Part shown: piece by piece, positions 27,071 to 39,595 of the stretch | Layout: each line of letters opens with the position of its first letter | Position numbering within the stretch: position 1 is the stretch's first letter | Assembly: GCA_022749755.1 (NCBI GenBank) | Contig: CM040444.1 | Location: 13,416,274-13,480,273, forward strand | DNA from: Azadirachta indica | Taxonomy: Eukaryota > Streptophyta > Magnoliopsida > Sapindales > Meliaceae | Reading direction: 5' to 3' | DNA length: 64,000 nt | The notes under the pieces: model-generated | Databases searched by the model: none | Told to the model about the DNA's origin: nothing | What the model saw: the letters and a program-made list of their open reading frames with translations, nothing else | Program-made: the position numbers and the translations under genes

Positions 27071-28320
27071 TTAAGGATGAGAAGGAAATGGTGGAAGAGG
27101 TGGCCATTTTCCAAACTTGGGGTGGTGGAAGTACTTTGGAGGAATCTTGGGAATTGGAGGAAGCTTTGGTAATGGTGGGCATGGCTTCTTGTAGAATGGT
27201 GGGATCTTTGGAAATGGAGGGAGTGGTTTAATGAAGATGGGTGGTTTTGGTTTGTAAATAGGAACTGGGGGGGGAAGCACTTTCGGGACTGGAGGTTTGG
27301 GTTTGTAAATAGGAACTGGTGGGGGAAGGACTTTAGGAACTGGAGGTTTTGGTTTGTAAATAGGAACTGGTGGTTTGGGTTTGTAGATAGGAACTGGTGG
27401 TTTTGGTTTGTAAATGGGAACTGGAGGTGGAAAAACTTTAGGAACTGGGGGTTTTGGCTTGTAAATGGGGACTTTAGGTGGAAGGACTTTTGGAATGGGA
27501 GGAAGTGGCTTCTTGACTGGAGGACAAGGCTTCTTTATCACTGGTGGTTTTGGTGGGAGTGGCTTTGGTTGCTCTGGTGGTGGAAGTGCTTTTGGTGTTA
27601 GGGGAGGGCAGGGTTTCTTGTATTTAGGAGGGAAAGGGAATGGATGACCAAAACTTTTCAAAGGAGGAAGATTAAACTTGGGATGTGGAAACTTAGGCAA
27701 GGGTGAGAACGTGGGGAGAGATGGGTAGTTAAAATGAGGCCAAAAAAAGGCAGAAGCACAAGTTACAGGTGAAAACTTGAGTTTCCCTACCAACCCAAAT
27801 GTGTGCTTCTCTTGAGATTTTGTCTTGAAAATAATCTTTGAAGACTCTAAGCCATCATGAGCAGGACATGGAGTAGCTGATGCACTGTGAAGTTGTGCAT
27901 AACATTCTTCTTTAAGCTTCCCATCTTCAACAATTTCTTGAGGGAGAGATACTTTAAACTTTCCTTCTTCATCGAGCTCGCCAACCCCTCTTGTTTTGAA
28001 CTCACCATTTTCGACCTTACAATCTATATTTACTCGGAGTCCTGTACAAAGAGAGAACTACTTTTATCCATGTATGAAGTAATTAAAGTACAACTCTGAC
28101 ACATGCATTGTAGATCTAAGACAGTATGGAATTAAACTGAAAACATATTTATACCTGAAAAGGCCTGGCTAGGTTTAAAGTTGCTCTGACCACAGTCTGC
28201 ACATTCTCCAGTTCCAACTACTTCAACTGTCTTACCATTTACGTTGCAAAAACTCACAGCAAACACAAAGTACACCAAGAAGCACAGAAGTGCTCCTCGG
28301 GGAACGGGGAGCATCCGCAT
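27071..28320 (-). CDS. PRP4: Ole e 1-type proline-rich cell-wall protein (PRP2/PRP4 family)
   Basis: Two exons, 28155-28320 and 27071-28041, encode 378 aa with an intron of 113 bases. The ATG at 28318-28320 is the first in frame. Residues 1 to about 26 form a hydrophobic signal peptide. Residues about 28-150 form a Pollen Ole e 1-like domain with six cysteines (C40, C43, C63, C102, C114, C150), including the ECADCG motif. From about residue 157 the protein is an extensin-like proline-rich region with KKPCPP blocks and a tandem array of PVPIYKPKPP and PVPKVLPPP modules. It is presumably secreted and cross-linked in the wall. Family and neighbourhood match Arabidopsis AT4G38770 (PRP4) and AT2G21140 (PRP2). 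The two cannot be told apart here, so the symbol denotes the family. A TATA box lies about 100 bases upstream. Confidence 0.93.
27236..27480 (-). repeat. In-frame coding tandem array in PRP
   Basis: DNA modules reading AACTGGTGG...GGTTTGTAAATAGG recur in frame, encoding PVPIYKPKPP with PVPKVLPPP or PVPKVFPPP spacers. Several neighbouring units are nearly identical in DNA, including third codon positions, which suggests recent unit duplication or conversion. Confidence 0.85.
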
Positions 28321-28417
28321 TGGAAAACGTGCTTCCAACAACCGAAACTAAGTGAAATGGAAGCTACAAGCTTCTCAATGAGCAAGTGAGAGGTTGGTTA
28401 AACTTAAGAGAGAGCTC

Positions 28418-28428
28418 AATATATAAAG
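28418..28428 (-). promoter_or_regulatory. TATA box of PRP
   Basis: CTTTATATATT on the minus strand, about 100 bases upstream of the ATG, in a good position for a 60-70 base 5' UTR. Confidence 0.6.
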
Positions 28429-28765
28429 AAGTTGATGAAGTGATTGCAAGCTCACACCGACAGTGGAGTCAAGTTGTTCACATGAGATCAGGGACCGCAA
28501 GGAATTGATAGTGGATGGAAAAGAAAGTAACATGCACACCGGCATCAGTGTGCAACGCCATTATCTCGTCTTCAATGAATTAATTGAATTGAATTCTCAA
28601 CTACACAACACAGCTAAGATTACAAAACCCTTTTGTATTCTCTTTATCAGCTGTGTAAACCTACTTACGTAGCTATCATAAATACTTTGCTTTAATAGAA
28701 AATAATAGAAGTGTTTGATATATATATATATATATACGTTGTTCATGCATGCTCTTGGTAATATT

Positions 28766-28768
<3 letters not shown>

Positions 28769-28822
<54 letters not shown>
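28769..28822. repeat. Composite (AT)n-(AG)n microsatellite upstream of PRP
   Basis: An AT run of about 28 bases passes directly into an AG run of about 26 bases, about 450 bases upstream of the PRP start codon. Confidence 0.95.
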
Positions 28823-31142
28823 TTGAATTATTTGAGTCATGGGGTCCAGTTACAGTTGGAGAGCCGAAAGAGAGGAATTTGTATGATCAAGAAGTATAAT
28901 ATTTAGATAGCTGCAGGCATGATTGGCATTATTTTACCTTATAGTATAGACTTCAGGGCAGATGGTTATGAAGTACAAAATCTGTCAATCAATATATATA
29001 TTTCACAATCTTGAAATGATCTGAAATCAAGACAAGATTAATTCATTCACGTGAAAAAAACATTCATCATTAACTTTTTCTCATAAGAATTATGTCAACG
29101 ATATTTTAAGGTATGAAAAGATAAAATTTGATGAATAATAACTCGTATATGTAAACGATTTATACAAATAGTAAGATAGTAAAAATAAACAAAAGTAAAA
29201 AAATATTAGAACTGAACTTACACCATTTCAGTTATATCATACTATGTTAGTTCGTATATACAAAATAAATATGTATTGATAATTTATAGTGTATCTGAGT
29301 ACATGTATAAATATATATATATATATAGAGTGTAGGAGCGACATTGATTCATTAAATCACATGTCAACGTACATATATGAACAGTGAGTTGTAATTAATT
29401 AGTGCTAAAAATCTTAGGTTTAGGTTGGTGATGCTTCCCTTTAATTACACTTAAATTGATATTGGTGATGGATTTATGTATATATAAAATTTAAGCAAAG
29501 GAAAGCAACATGTATATATGAATGTGCCCATTCGAAAAAGACAAAGAAAGTTACTACTTTAATTTGAGATAAAATCAAGTTTAAGATTGTGATATATGAT
29601 CATTAGCAAAAAAAAAATAATAATAATAATAATTAATGAAAAGAAAATAAAGATATGTACATTAGAGTTGAGAATTTAGTTGGGTTGTGAGTCAATATTA
29701 GTTGATTTTGCCATTTGCATACAAACAAATATCATTATGCACCTCCATTAATTATACAAGCTGGGTGAGAAAATATTCGGTTTATGTGGATGATAGCTAG
29801 CTTCAATCCATATCTAATCAAAGCGATTAATGAGGAAACCTAATCTGTGTGTGATTCTTGGCGACCCAACAGATATTATTAGTTTATCAACTCGGGCAAC
29901 CATGTTTTTCTGCTCATAATTCAACTGGAGGCAACAAATATGATATTAAAATCACTTCGATTCGGGATCTTTCTATTTAAAAAATGAAACAGTTTGATTA
30001 TCTTTATCCATGTTCTTAGCTTATTTTAGAAGTGGAATAATTTAAGTATATAGTGAACTTCTTTTTTTGTTTAAACAGCTAGATATCAAGCTTCAGAATC
30101 TGCATCTCTCATCTATTATTTTTCTTCGCCCCAAGAAACTGATGTCTTTGGCAATAGAAACAGAAGAAAAGTCTTTCTAAGCACGACGGTTCCATTCCAA
30201 TGGAAAGAAAAGTATTATACAAGTACAATTTAAAACGTCGGTCCAGGAACAGTAATTCTTTTTTTTTTCCTTTTGTCTTAATTTCATTTTATAATGGGTC
30301 CTCTCCTATTATATTTAGTGGTTTTTTAGCAGTTAGTAGGCCGGGCAGGCAGAATCCAGGCAGAGGAAAATGACTCTTGTCACATGAAATAAATTATCGA
30401 AGTTGTTAATTCACGTCCCTTATGAATGACAACAAACCAAATCATAGCTCATTTTGCGGAAAAAACAGACAAGAAGTACAATCTTCTTGGCAGAACTGTC
30501 TGGTAAGATTTATTCCCCGAAGCTCAATGGACCTACTACAACAGTTGAAATACAGCAAAATATTATCTCCAGTGCGCTTCAATTGGATCTCCTAGCACAA
30601 ATCCATTGAGGGGATAAGATATTTTAGCAACCCACTACTATGTTCTGAGTATTTTTATGGCTTCGTAAATTGAAAATTTCCTTTCAAGTTAATTTGAAAA
30701 GCTTCTCACAGAAAACGAGAGCATGGATAACAGCATTTTCCATCCACCATTTAGGCCCTAACTAAATTATGACGACCATCTAAAGACAAACAACTCTGTT
30801 TCATCCACAGCAAATGCTAATAGTAACAAGATTTGAATTAGGAAGAAAAAAAAAATCATGACATCTAAGAAAAGATTCTTCAGGTTTAAGAATATTGTGT
30901 TTTTCCTACTCAAAATCAGATTTAGTTTCCCTTCAAAATCTCAACATTTTTAACTTCTCTGAGAAAATAAATATCTAAAATTTCTTACACATGCTACAAC
31001 GGCAAGTCTTTTTTGGCCTAATTTCAGAAACTACTTCCCACTTGTACGCTCTCTCAAATTTTCCAAATGCCTAGTGTGAGTTACAAGAGCCTGCACTTCC
31101 CCAGAGTGCCCCATGCAAGCTTAACTGGGCAAGAATATTGAT

Positions 31143-34100
31143 CTACTTCTTCTTCTTAGATTTGCTGGATAGTGACTGAGTATAAGCAGTTCCCTGAAAC
31201 AGGCAAAAACAAAATAAAAAGAAATAATCAAAACTAGTTCTCCAAAGGATCTCTAATAATTACGGCCTCGAAGAAGGCTTGAAATGAGGCCTGAAGATGA
31301 TCATGTGAGACAGGTCTCGAATCACAACTACTTTCCCATTGCAGATTAAGTCTGGTCAAATAAACATGAAAAGGATTTCCGAGTGATAATAATGCATAAA
31401 CCACACACCTGAAGCCACTCATCCATAGAGGCATCAGTAGTTCCTGTTCCAACTTCCACCTTTGGAGCCTTCTTAGTTTTCTAACCAAACATAAAAAAAC
31501 AAGGGCTGTCAGAGTCATTATAAGAACAAACATAAGTAGAAGAAAATATGCATATACCATATCTGAAGATTTCACTCTCTCCACATTTGCAGCACGAGCA
31601 AGCATGCTAGCAGAAATTTTTTTATCTAATACAAAATAATATCTTTCTGAATAATAATAACAAAGCCAACTTGGACTATATGCTAATTCACATTCTGCAG
31701 CAATTAGTGTGACATCATACATAGAGGGATAATGGAGTGAATGAAGATAATTAAATGGTGGCAATAAATACCTTTGATAATTGTTTCACTTGACCTTGAA
31801 CCCATAAACCAAGGAGGACAAGAAGAGCAATTCCCAGGGTGACAAGGAAAACAGACTCAACGCTGACAAAACCACCAGCCTCAACAACTTCAATGGTACC
31901 ATTGTAGAAGGTGCTTTGGTAAGGATGTTGGTCTATCTCACAAATAATGGAGCCCACAAGATCAAAAGTTCCAGGCTGAAAAGATTAACAGAAATGTAAG
32001 CTCAAAAGGAATGCATTCAGTATAGCAAGAAGTCACATTGACAAAATACTAGGAATGTGTTTTAACTCCAGGAATAATGCATGTACCTGTAAATACTTGC
32101 TGACAGCAAAAACATATGGGAAAGTAGCCTGAGCTGAAGCTTTCACCGTTGCATTGTTAAAGGCCTAAAAATGAGAAAATTTGAAGCATCAATAGGTAGA
32201 AATCTATACGTAAATGGCAATAAAGCATCATATTCCCCAAAAAATCATCGTAAAACTTTGAACTATGCAAAATATAACACAAGATGCACATAATAAAGTA
32301 TGATATTTCCCAAACAAATCATTGTTATCAATGGCAATATTGAATTGCTCAAGGAACCAAAAACTGGCACATTTTTCTAGGGTTTGCTAGTGCCAAGGAT
32401 CAGTTACACAAGACTTCAAATTGTATATATCTAAAAAAATATAGGTCTTATTTACAATACTAACATTTTTACATAATTAACCTCAAGGATATCTAACTTG
32501 ATGTGTATTCCAACAGTCCAGCCATCTCAAACAATGAACATACTCTCCTTTCATAGATTAAACTTTATCATCATTTTCAAAGTGAAAGGCCAAAAAAGTA
32601 ACTAGACATTCAACAAAAAGAATAAGACCCACATATGAGATTCACATGAAACCCACATAGATCAGCCAAATATTTATTGATTTTTTTAAGCATACATAAT
32701 ACATAGATTTGATAGCTTTCAGGTCTTTCAACAATCAAACACTTAAAAAAGGAACAGAGCAAGCAAACATTTGCAGAATTAGAGATACCAACTCAGAATA
32801 AAAGCTTATGAAATTCAACCTTGGGTGCCAAAAAAGCAATATAATTATTCTACAGAAAAAGGAACAGATCACCATGTGTGCTTTAGAAACCATACTGGCA
32901 GCTAATCTGGTGATCAGGCACATTCAAGCTATGCATGTCACTCAAGCAAACCTGAAATTACCTGAGAAGTGAGATTTTGAACCAACAGACGATGATCAAA
33001 AGGTAGATGAACGCTGGCTTGAACTGCAATCACATTCACACTTGATTCACCTGTTATTACGTCCAAAGAAACAATTAAACTAAGCTCCAAATAATTTACA
33101 AGTCAAAATCAAAGAAAGGAAAAAACAAAAACACAAAGCAGGGTGCATATACTAACATGAGACACAGCAAGAAAATATGATGGTGTTTCATTTGGACTAA
33201 AACAAATGAAAGTCACAATAGATCCTCAAAATGAGGTCACTTAAAATATCTGATCCTAGCATTTTATTTCGCTCCAGAATTGACCAGCAACACCACAAAA
33301 AATTATTCAAATTACCATCATTTTTCATCCCAACAAGTAGTTCAGTTTCTTCTCCAGCTGTCACCACTGCATTTAAAGAAAATCACATTAGCACAAACAT
33401 GTCTGAAAATAGAACAGAAAATATATTACCACTTGCAACGGTTTATAAATTCTTACATCGGGCGCTATTTTTAGGGAAAATGCAAACAGTATCCACTCCT
33501 GGAGCTGGGCCATAAGACCCATCACCAAAATCTTGAGCATCCTCACCGATAATCCCAAGATCACCTCCTTCAACTGTTTCTGCAACTTCTTCTTCTGACT
33601 CCGATTGACACCTTGCAACTAACAAGAAAAAGGACAATCAATTCACATGTATTTGCACATAAACTACATCACAATTGATAATAAGCGCCTAACATCTCCG
33701 AACCCAAAAGTAATTAGATTCATACATAAAATTTACCAAGACACTGAGTTGAATTGTAACAATCTAAAATAATCAACACAACACCAGCTAATGGAGACAC
33801 ATCAGCATTCACTATTTTAGTAATTTTCAATCAATTAACGTTAAATAAGCATTTGAAGAGCACTCTCTCATTTATAGCTATAACAAAACCCTCCCTAGTT
33901 TCCGTTTCGTTTTCAAAAGAAATTAAAGCAGCACCAAGAAGACATGCAGATTGCCGACTATGTCTGCCTCAGCTTAACAGCAAACAAACAATTCGATCAA
34001 ATACGTAATTACAAAATATTAAGATTAACGAAGGACCGTAGAAAATTAGAAATATAAATTAACAGTCAACCAACAAAAGTCAAAGATTGGATCTTAATTA

Positions 34101-34333
34101 ATAAAACAGATCAAAACGATTGTAACAACAAAATGCATGCACCATTTAAACAAACAAACAAAGTCAGAGATGATGAAGAAACGGGATCATAATGCGAAAG
34201 AAAATGATTCAAGGAAATGTTTTATTGTGCATGTACGGATCTAGATCTGGAATTGAGAAAGGAAACCTTGGAGAAGAGGCGAGGCCAGGAGGAGGAGAGC
34301 AAGGAAGCAAACCCTAAAATTTTTCATCGCCAT
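31143..34333 (-). CDS. Translocon-associated protein alpha (TRAP-alpha / SSR1)
   Basis: Eight exons: 34267-34333, 33457-33618, 33316-33366, 32962-33050, 32087-32164, 31772-31975, 31409-31480, 31143-31193; total 774 nt, 257 aa. The protein is a subunit of the TRAP complex beside the Sec61 channel of the ER. Residues 1 to about 23 are a signal peptide (MAMKNFRVCFLALLLL...). An acidic segment follows (ESEEEVAETVEGGD), then a lumenal domain with three N-glycosylation sequons (N119, N127, N174). One membrane helix spans about 190-208, and the basic cytosolic tail ends SSKSKKKK. Length and gene order match Arabidopsis AT2G21160. The gene lies between PRP and XCT, all on the minus strand. The start ATG at 34331-34333 is the first and sits at the signal peptide. 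The palindrome ACGACGTCGT lies about 165 bases upstream. No defects were seen. Confidence 0.94.
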
Positions 34334-35674
34334 GTTTTGTTTTCTGATACGTCACCGCTTTGGCAGAATGCGATCAGCGAGAGACCAAGCTTTCGTTCGT
34401 CCTCGGAGGAATAGTTCCTGAAAAAATGAGAAGCCGTGTTAAATATGCAAAGCCAGTTCCTGCAGGGCACCATGCACTGCGACAAAATTCCGCTACTACG
34501 ACGTCGTTTTCTCGCCCATCTTGTTCTATTCCTTAAATATCTACAAATTTCACTAAAATTAATAAATTTTCGTTAAATTTTAATAGGCACCTCAATTTTG
34601 TATAAAAAATTATTAAGGAGCTTTTAAAAACCATTTTGTTCTCCAAATGATAAAATAAAAAAAAAATTTCTGTTATCTTTTTAAATATTAATTATATATT
34701 AACATGTTGCTCCCAATGCAACCGCGTTTTATCAAGCTAATAACATATCTGCAACTGTTATTATCTAAATAATTGAAAATTCGAAAATAATAAAAAAAAA
34801 TTATATAGGACCTAATATCCAAAGGGGAAACATGCTTGTGGTATAGATACATCAACGGGAAGCAATCGCTGGTTTTTCTTTCTTCCTTTTTCTTTTTTTC
34901 TTTTTTTCCAAATTTCAACTTATCATACATTTGAAAATTCTTATAAAGTAAAAAATATCACAGATTTTTTTATACTTAATATAATTTTATTAATAAAAAT
35001 TTCATAAAGTTTTCTTTTATCTTTTCTAAAATTTTTAGAAGAGTAAAAGAAAATACCTACAAAATATGTATAAAAGTTAATAATATTCTATACAGAAATT
35101 GTAAAATTTAAACTTTTAGTATTTAGTCATTCCGTCGAAAGCAGTTTTACCGAATCTTTTATTTCATCTCACAACAATAGTAGTACATGAAAGAGTTTAC
35201 CTCTCCCTTAAACTTATGTTTGCTAATGTTCTATTTATACCTAGACTTATTCACTACAACTGAAATCAATGCCCTAAAATGGTCGATTCACAAATTCGAG
35301 AGGACATTCCAGTAGTTCCCAAATGGCAAATAATAATAAATTCTGTTGATGCTGATGCTAGCTGTGCTGAATAATGTCTGCTGGATTTAAACATAACACT
35401 AGTAATGGATGCAGTATAAGATTCAAGTGTCAATTATACTATGATTCCACGCATGGGCCATGATCATTCTATAGCGTTTATGTGTACATAAATGATTGAA
35501 ATATGAAATGTAAACTGCAGAGGCCTTCATATTCCAGTACAAATCTAATAATGTGAGCATAAAGCTTACAAAAATGGTGCCCACAAACGTTTATGGAGTA
35601 AAGGTTTTAGCATTTAACTACTTGCGGGAAACAAATCTACATATTATGGAAAAGCTGTTTGCCTATGACTGAGA
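34334..35674. other. Intergenic DNA between XCT and TRAP-alpha
   Basis: The left part is the TRAP-alpha promoter, containing the perfect palindrome ACGACGTCGT at 34498-34507. 34540-35130 is AT-rich with no recognisable gene. The right part (about 35380-35674) probably includes the XCT 3' UTR. Confidence 0.6.
34498..34507. promoter_or_regulatory. ACGACGTCGT palindrome upstream of TRAP-alpha
   Basis: A perfect 10-base palindrome with an ACGT core in the sequence CTACGACGTCGTTTTC, about 165 bases upstream of the TRAP-alpha ATG. ACGT-core palindromes can bind bZIP factors. Related words occur upstream of the cyclophilin (3583-3596) and TIM (48531-48579) genes. Confidence 0.45.
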
Positions 35675-38600
35675 TTAATCCCCATGGATGGTGTAGCGCT
35701 CCCATTTCTTCGTCGGGTCATATATCTGCATAAACAAAGATGAGCAATAAAGTGGTTATGTGGGAATGAACTGGGAAAATCTCCAAAATACTGAGGGAGT
35801 ATGGGGCCAGAGAGATATTACCTCCCATCTGGAAGCAGGAAAGATATGCTTGTTCTTTTCGTACCAGTGCCTCTCAACAACTTTCCCGGCGTGGGACTGT
35901 TCACAAGATTTGAGAAATAAATAATTAGCATATTAAATGTTCAGACATTTAGAGAGAGAGAGAATATAAATGGGGAGAAAATATACCTCATCCTTTTCTA
36001 TAGTGGCATCAGCGATTGTCCGTACATCTTCATGCACATCAAAATGGAAAAGCTGTGAAGATAACATAGACAACAAGAACTATAAGTAACCTGTACTTAA
36101 TAGCCAATCATTAAATAAAATTACTAATCATTTTAGAAAGCGTTGCAGCAAGAAAGAGGGCTAATAACATCTCCACACATAAAAACAGAAAGAGAAGGAA
36201 AAGTATCTATCACTTTTGTCAAAATCCCCAGTTTCATGATCATCAACAAATGAATGGAGTTTGGCTAGGCCATTATAATGCCAAGACAAGACACAATTAT
36301 AGTCAACTGACATCAACAAATCAATGTCACCACACAAATGAAGCACGTTCAATATAATTTGCACTGAGTTACATGGAATTTGACAAATGGAAAACAGATT
36401 TAATATTTTACAAGAAAAGGTCTCTTGTTTGAGGAAAAATCCAAATAAAAAATTAAACAGGAATATATCAATCAGTCAATATAGATTACCAAACTAAGAT
36501 TCCTTGAGTTGATTTTATCATTCTCAGATGCTCAAAAGTTAACATAGCAATATATCAATACTACTTTCCTTGGTTATCTTGGCAACTAGATGGAACAGAA
36601 AAAAGGTTCACAATGCTATCATGCGCAACTCCTACAACTAGGAGATTTAAGCAATTGGGATTTACCGGTCCACTTTTTCCTCTGGCCTTGTTAACAATTA
36701 GCTCATAAAAACTGTGTTGCTGAACTCCCAAAACATTAAAAGAAGAGATTAGTTTAGTTAACACAGCACGAGCATAGAGGATAGCAAACAGACAGTAAAA
36801 GCTTGATTTCGAGTTTTTCTCACATGAGGAATAATAAGATCTTCTTTAACATAAAGCAAATTCTCCACTGACGATGTTCGGATTTCTCTAAACTCAGGTG
36901 CAAGCTGTTGTTGAACAGCCCGAAGAAACTCTCCTATGGTATCACCCTTTCGTACCTGATAATTCAGGTACTAATTTTAGGAAAAGGAAAAATATTAAAC
37001 AGATCAATAGGACACAAGCCTAAAACTTTTACTGACCTGGATAACTCGTCTATGGCCTGCTCCATCCCAATAACTATATGTGATTTCAAGGGGCTCATCT
37101 GAAACCCAAAAAAAATATATATATCTTGATTCAGGAAAATATGTTTTTCCCACACATAAAAATTTAATAGGTCATGGTTCAGAACATAAGATTACTTCTA
37201 ATCTGCTCCTGCTCCCGAAGCCATTGTCTCTTAAGCCTTTCACGTTCAGCTTGCTCCTCTGCCTCCCTCTCACTGGAAGATCATCCTCAACACATCTAAG
37301 CTCATATGTTAGGCCCCAATCTGTCCATACACACAAAAGAGGAAAAAAAGGAAGAGAGGGAAACCGGACCTGTCAGGCAAAAAGCTAGTCTCCACCGTTG
37401 GATCTTTTCCTAGCTTCGCTTGCGCAAGCCTCTTTGTTTTGCAACTCTCTGAAGAATATAAAATGAATATGTTAACAGTGCGTATGCGTAGAGCAAGGGA
37501 GTGTAAAGAGACAGAACAAAGTTCTGATGCTAAGAATCCAATTCCTAATCTTTATGATGAAAATAAAATATTAAGCACCAAACATCACAGTGAGCATTTT
37601 ATGGCTTCCGTGCATGAAAGAACAATCTAAACTATGATTTTATTTAGAAATTCCATGACACTTTATAGACCAACAAAGTGCTTTTGATGCCAAGCATTGC
37701 CATTCTCAACAATTTGCAGTAACTGTAGGATTACCATCCATGTGTGACTTGATATTTATCATGCATCAAGCTAATAACATAGTCAAAAAATCTCCTTTGT
37801 AGAACTTATATCAGTGATCAATGAGTAAATATTGTATGCCACTAAAAAGAATCCAATAAAATAAGTAATGTATCAAAATATATCAAAAGTTAAAGTACAA
37901 GACTATCAACAATCAAAAAGTTCTGAAGGCTAGGAAAACATCAGAATTCACTAGAAGGTTTTGAGGATGATCGTTTAATCCGTTCCATGTCTGCTAAGTG
38001 CTAAGCCACTTCTTGTCCTATTTTGTCCACCAAATCAAGATACTATTCAGTGTGCGCAAATAAAAGATTTAATTCATTCCCCTACAATTTTTAATTTAGA
38101 ATAGAAAAATTTTGAAAGAGAAAATAGGTTTCCAAAGCTATCGTTTTTCTTTTACAATTTATGAAAAAGAACTAACAATTACAGGCCAAAAACTAGCGCC
38201 TCAAGGAAATCCGTAGATAGTCAAGGCATTCAAAGAAAGTCAAGAAAAATTCCGGTATGTCCATTCAAGAGAATGATAATGCGTTTAGTGGTTTCATTGT
38301 TTTTCAACCATGTCAGCAGTTGGTGTAATACAAATCCTGAACTTGTCGAAAAACAAACTCAATCCATAAACTAAGAAATTGAATCATGTCTTGTCCACAT
38401 CTCACCCTAAAATGTGAATCGCAACCATATCACACCCTGAGAAGCCCAAACCTCGCCACGACTGCCTCAAACGGCTCAAAAACTAATCAGCATCTAGTAC
38501 TCAACCTAAAGCAACAAGTAACAATAATCCACAAATGGTTATACAACTTTTGCTTAAACAAGTAACTAAACTTTGTTAGAGCTGGAGACTTGGTATCTAG

Positions 38601-39471
38601 CCCTAACTCTCATTGAATTAGACATCTCGGCAGAATTAAATGGAGTTATGTATGAAATCCCTAAGTCTAATACAAAACCCAATATTTTATCAGCGTATCA
38701 AATTCTTCTTTTACTCAAAGTAATAAAATACAACAAAAGCTTAAAGTTTCTTTTATAAATATATATACTCACTATTTTCTCCATTCTCCTCTTCACTTTC
38801 ACTCTCAATATCCTCAGCAAATGATAATCGAGAATTGGGCTTAATCTTCCGCTTTTTTCGCTTCTGCAATTGTAGTTCCTCCTCCCTTCAATACAGAAAC
38901 ATTATATCAACAAAAATAAAATTAAAATAAAAAACATGTTTCTCAAAGTTCACAAACAAATATACCGAAATTACACTTACTCTTGTTGTAGCTTTTGAAG
39001 CTTCTCCTTTTCTTCCTCTTCGATTTTATTGCGAATATTAACCCTCTAATCAAACATAATCAAAATCAACAATCGCCTTACGATTCCACTAAACAAAAAG
39101 ACACGAAAAAGGAGAAAATTTGCAAGTATCTGACGTATTACCTTTTCAACGTACTCCTCTCTGGTGACTAAACCTACAGTTTCCTTCTTAAACGCAGTCT
39201 CTAGAATCTGCAAATAAACAATCAGAGGAACCCTAGGTTACAATCTTGAGAAACCCTATATAGATAATACAATTGAAGAGGATGAGATTCCGGTTCGGAC
39301 CTCGGAGGTACTTGAACCGAACTGTAGGAGACCGGGCTGGCCCTTGGCGGAGGCAGACTTGGTTTTGAGCTCCTCGATTTTGCGCCGTTCGGCTTCTCTC
39401 TGCTTCTCGAGTCTTCGGATCCTCACGGCGTCTTGGGCCGTGCCCACGTACCCGTCTCCCATACCCGACAT
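35675..39471 (-). CDS. XCT: XAP5 CIRCADIAN TIMEKEEPER (XCT)
   Basis: Twelve exons: 39301-39471, 39142-39207, 38981-39045, 38773-38885, 37370-37448, 37196-37272, 37037-37098, 36824-36955, 36666-36719, 35987-36052, 35822-35896, 35675-35725; total 1011 nt, 336 aa. XCT is a nuclear XAP5-family protein that affects the circadian clock, light and ethylene responses, and small-RNA and splicing processes in Arabidopsis (AT2G21150, about the same length). Seen here: start [20 protein letters not shown], a charged coiled-coil N-terminal half, and a lysine/arginine-rich stretch ([11 protein letters not shown], a likely nuclear signal). The C-terminal XAP5 domain includes [36 protein letters not shown] and the terminal WERYTIHGD. 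All splice phases join without stops. The start codon lies only 124 bases from the edge of a nested transposon pair, so the 5' UTR or promoter overlaps or abuts mobile DNA. Confidence 0.95.
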
Positions 39472-39585
39472 CTTTGCTTTCCTTTCCTGGCTTTTCCCTG
39501 TTTCCCTAAATCAACTAACAATACGCAAGCGTGCGCTGAGGCTGAGCTACTGAAATTGAAACCGCCAAAGAACTTCATTAATATA

Positions 39586-39595
39586 ATAATCAGAA
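39586..39595. repeat. Target-site duplication, left, of the outer element
   Basis: ATAATCAGAA; pairs with ATAATAAGAA at 41559-41568 (9 of 10). Confidence 0.65.

Larger units (their letters stand above)
28321..31142. other. Intergenic DNA between TRAP-alpha and PRP
   Basis: The left edge is the PRP 5' UTR and promoter. An (AT)n microsatellite lies at 28718-28736 and an (AT)n-(AG)n composite at about 28769-28822. From about 29000 to 30900 the DNA is AT-rich with no gene, tRNA or clear transposon recognised. The last 200-300 bases are probably the TRAP-alpha 3' UTR. Confidence 0.6.

Noticed and set aside
31234..31764. 176-aa minus-strand open frame overlapping TRAP-alpha exon 7 and its flanking introns
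   Set aside because: It runs through introns in a different frame from the TRAP-alpha exon. The 49-base candidate exon inside it (ending near 31559) would break the reading phase. Direct joining of 31772 to 31480 gives the expected TRAP-alpha tail.
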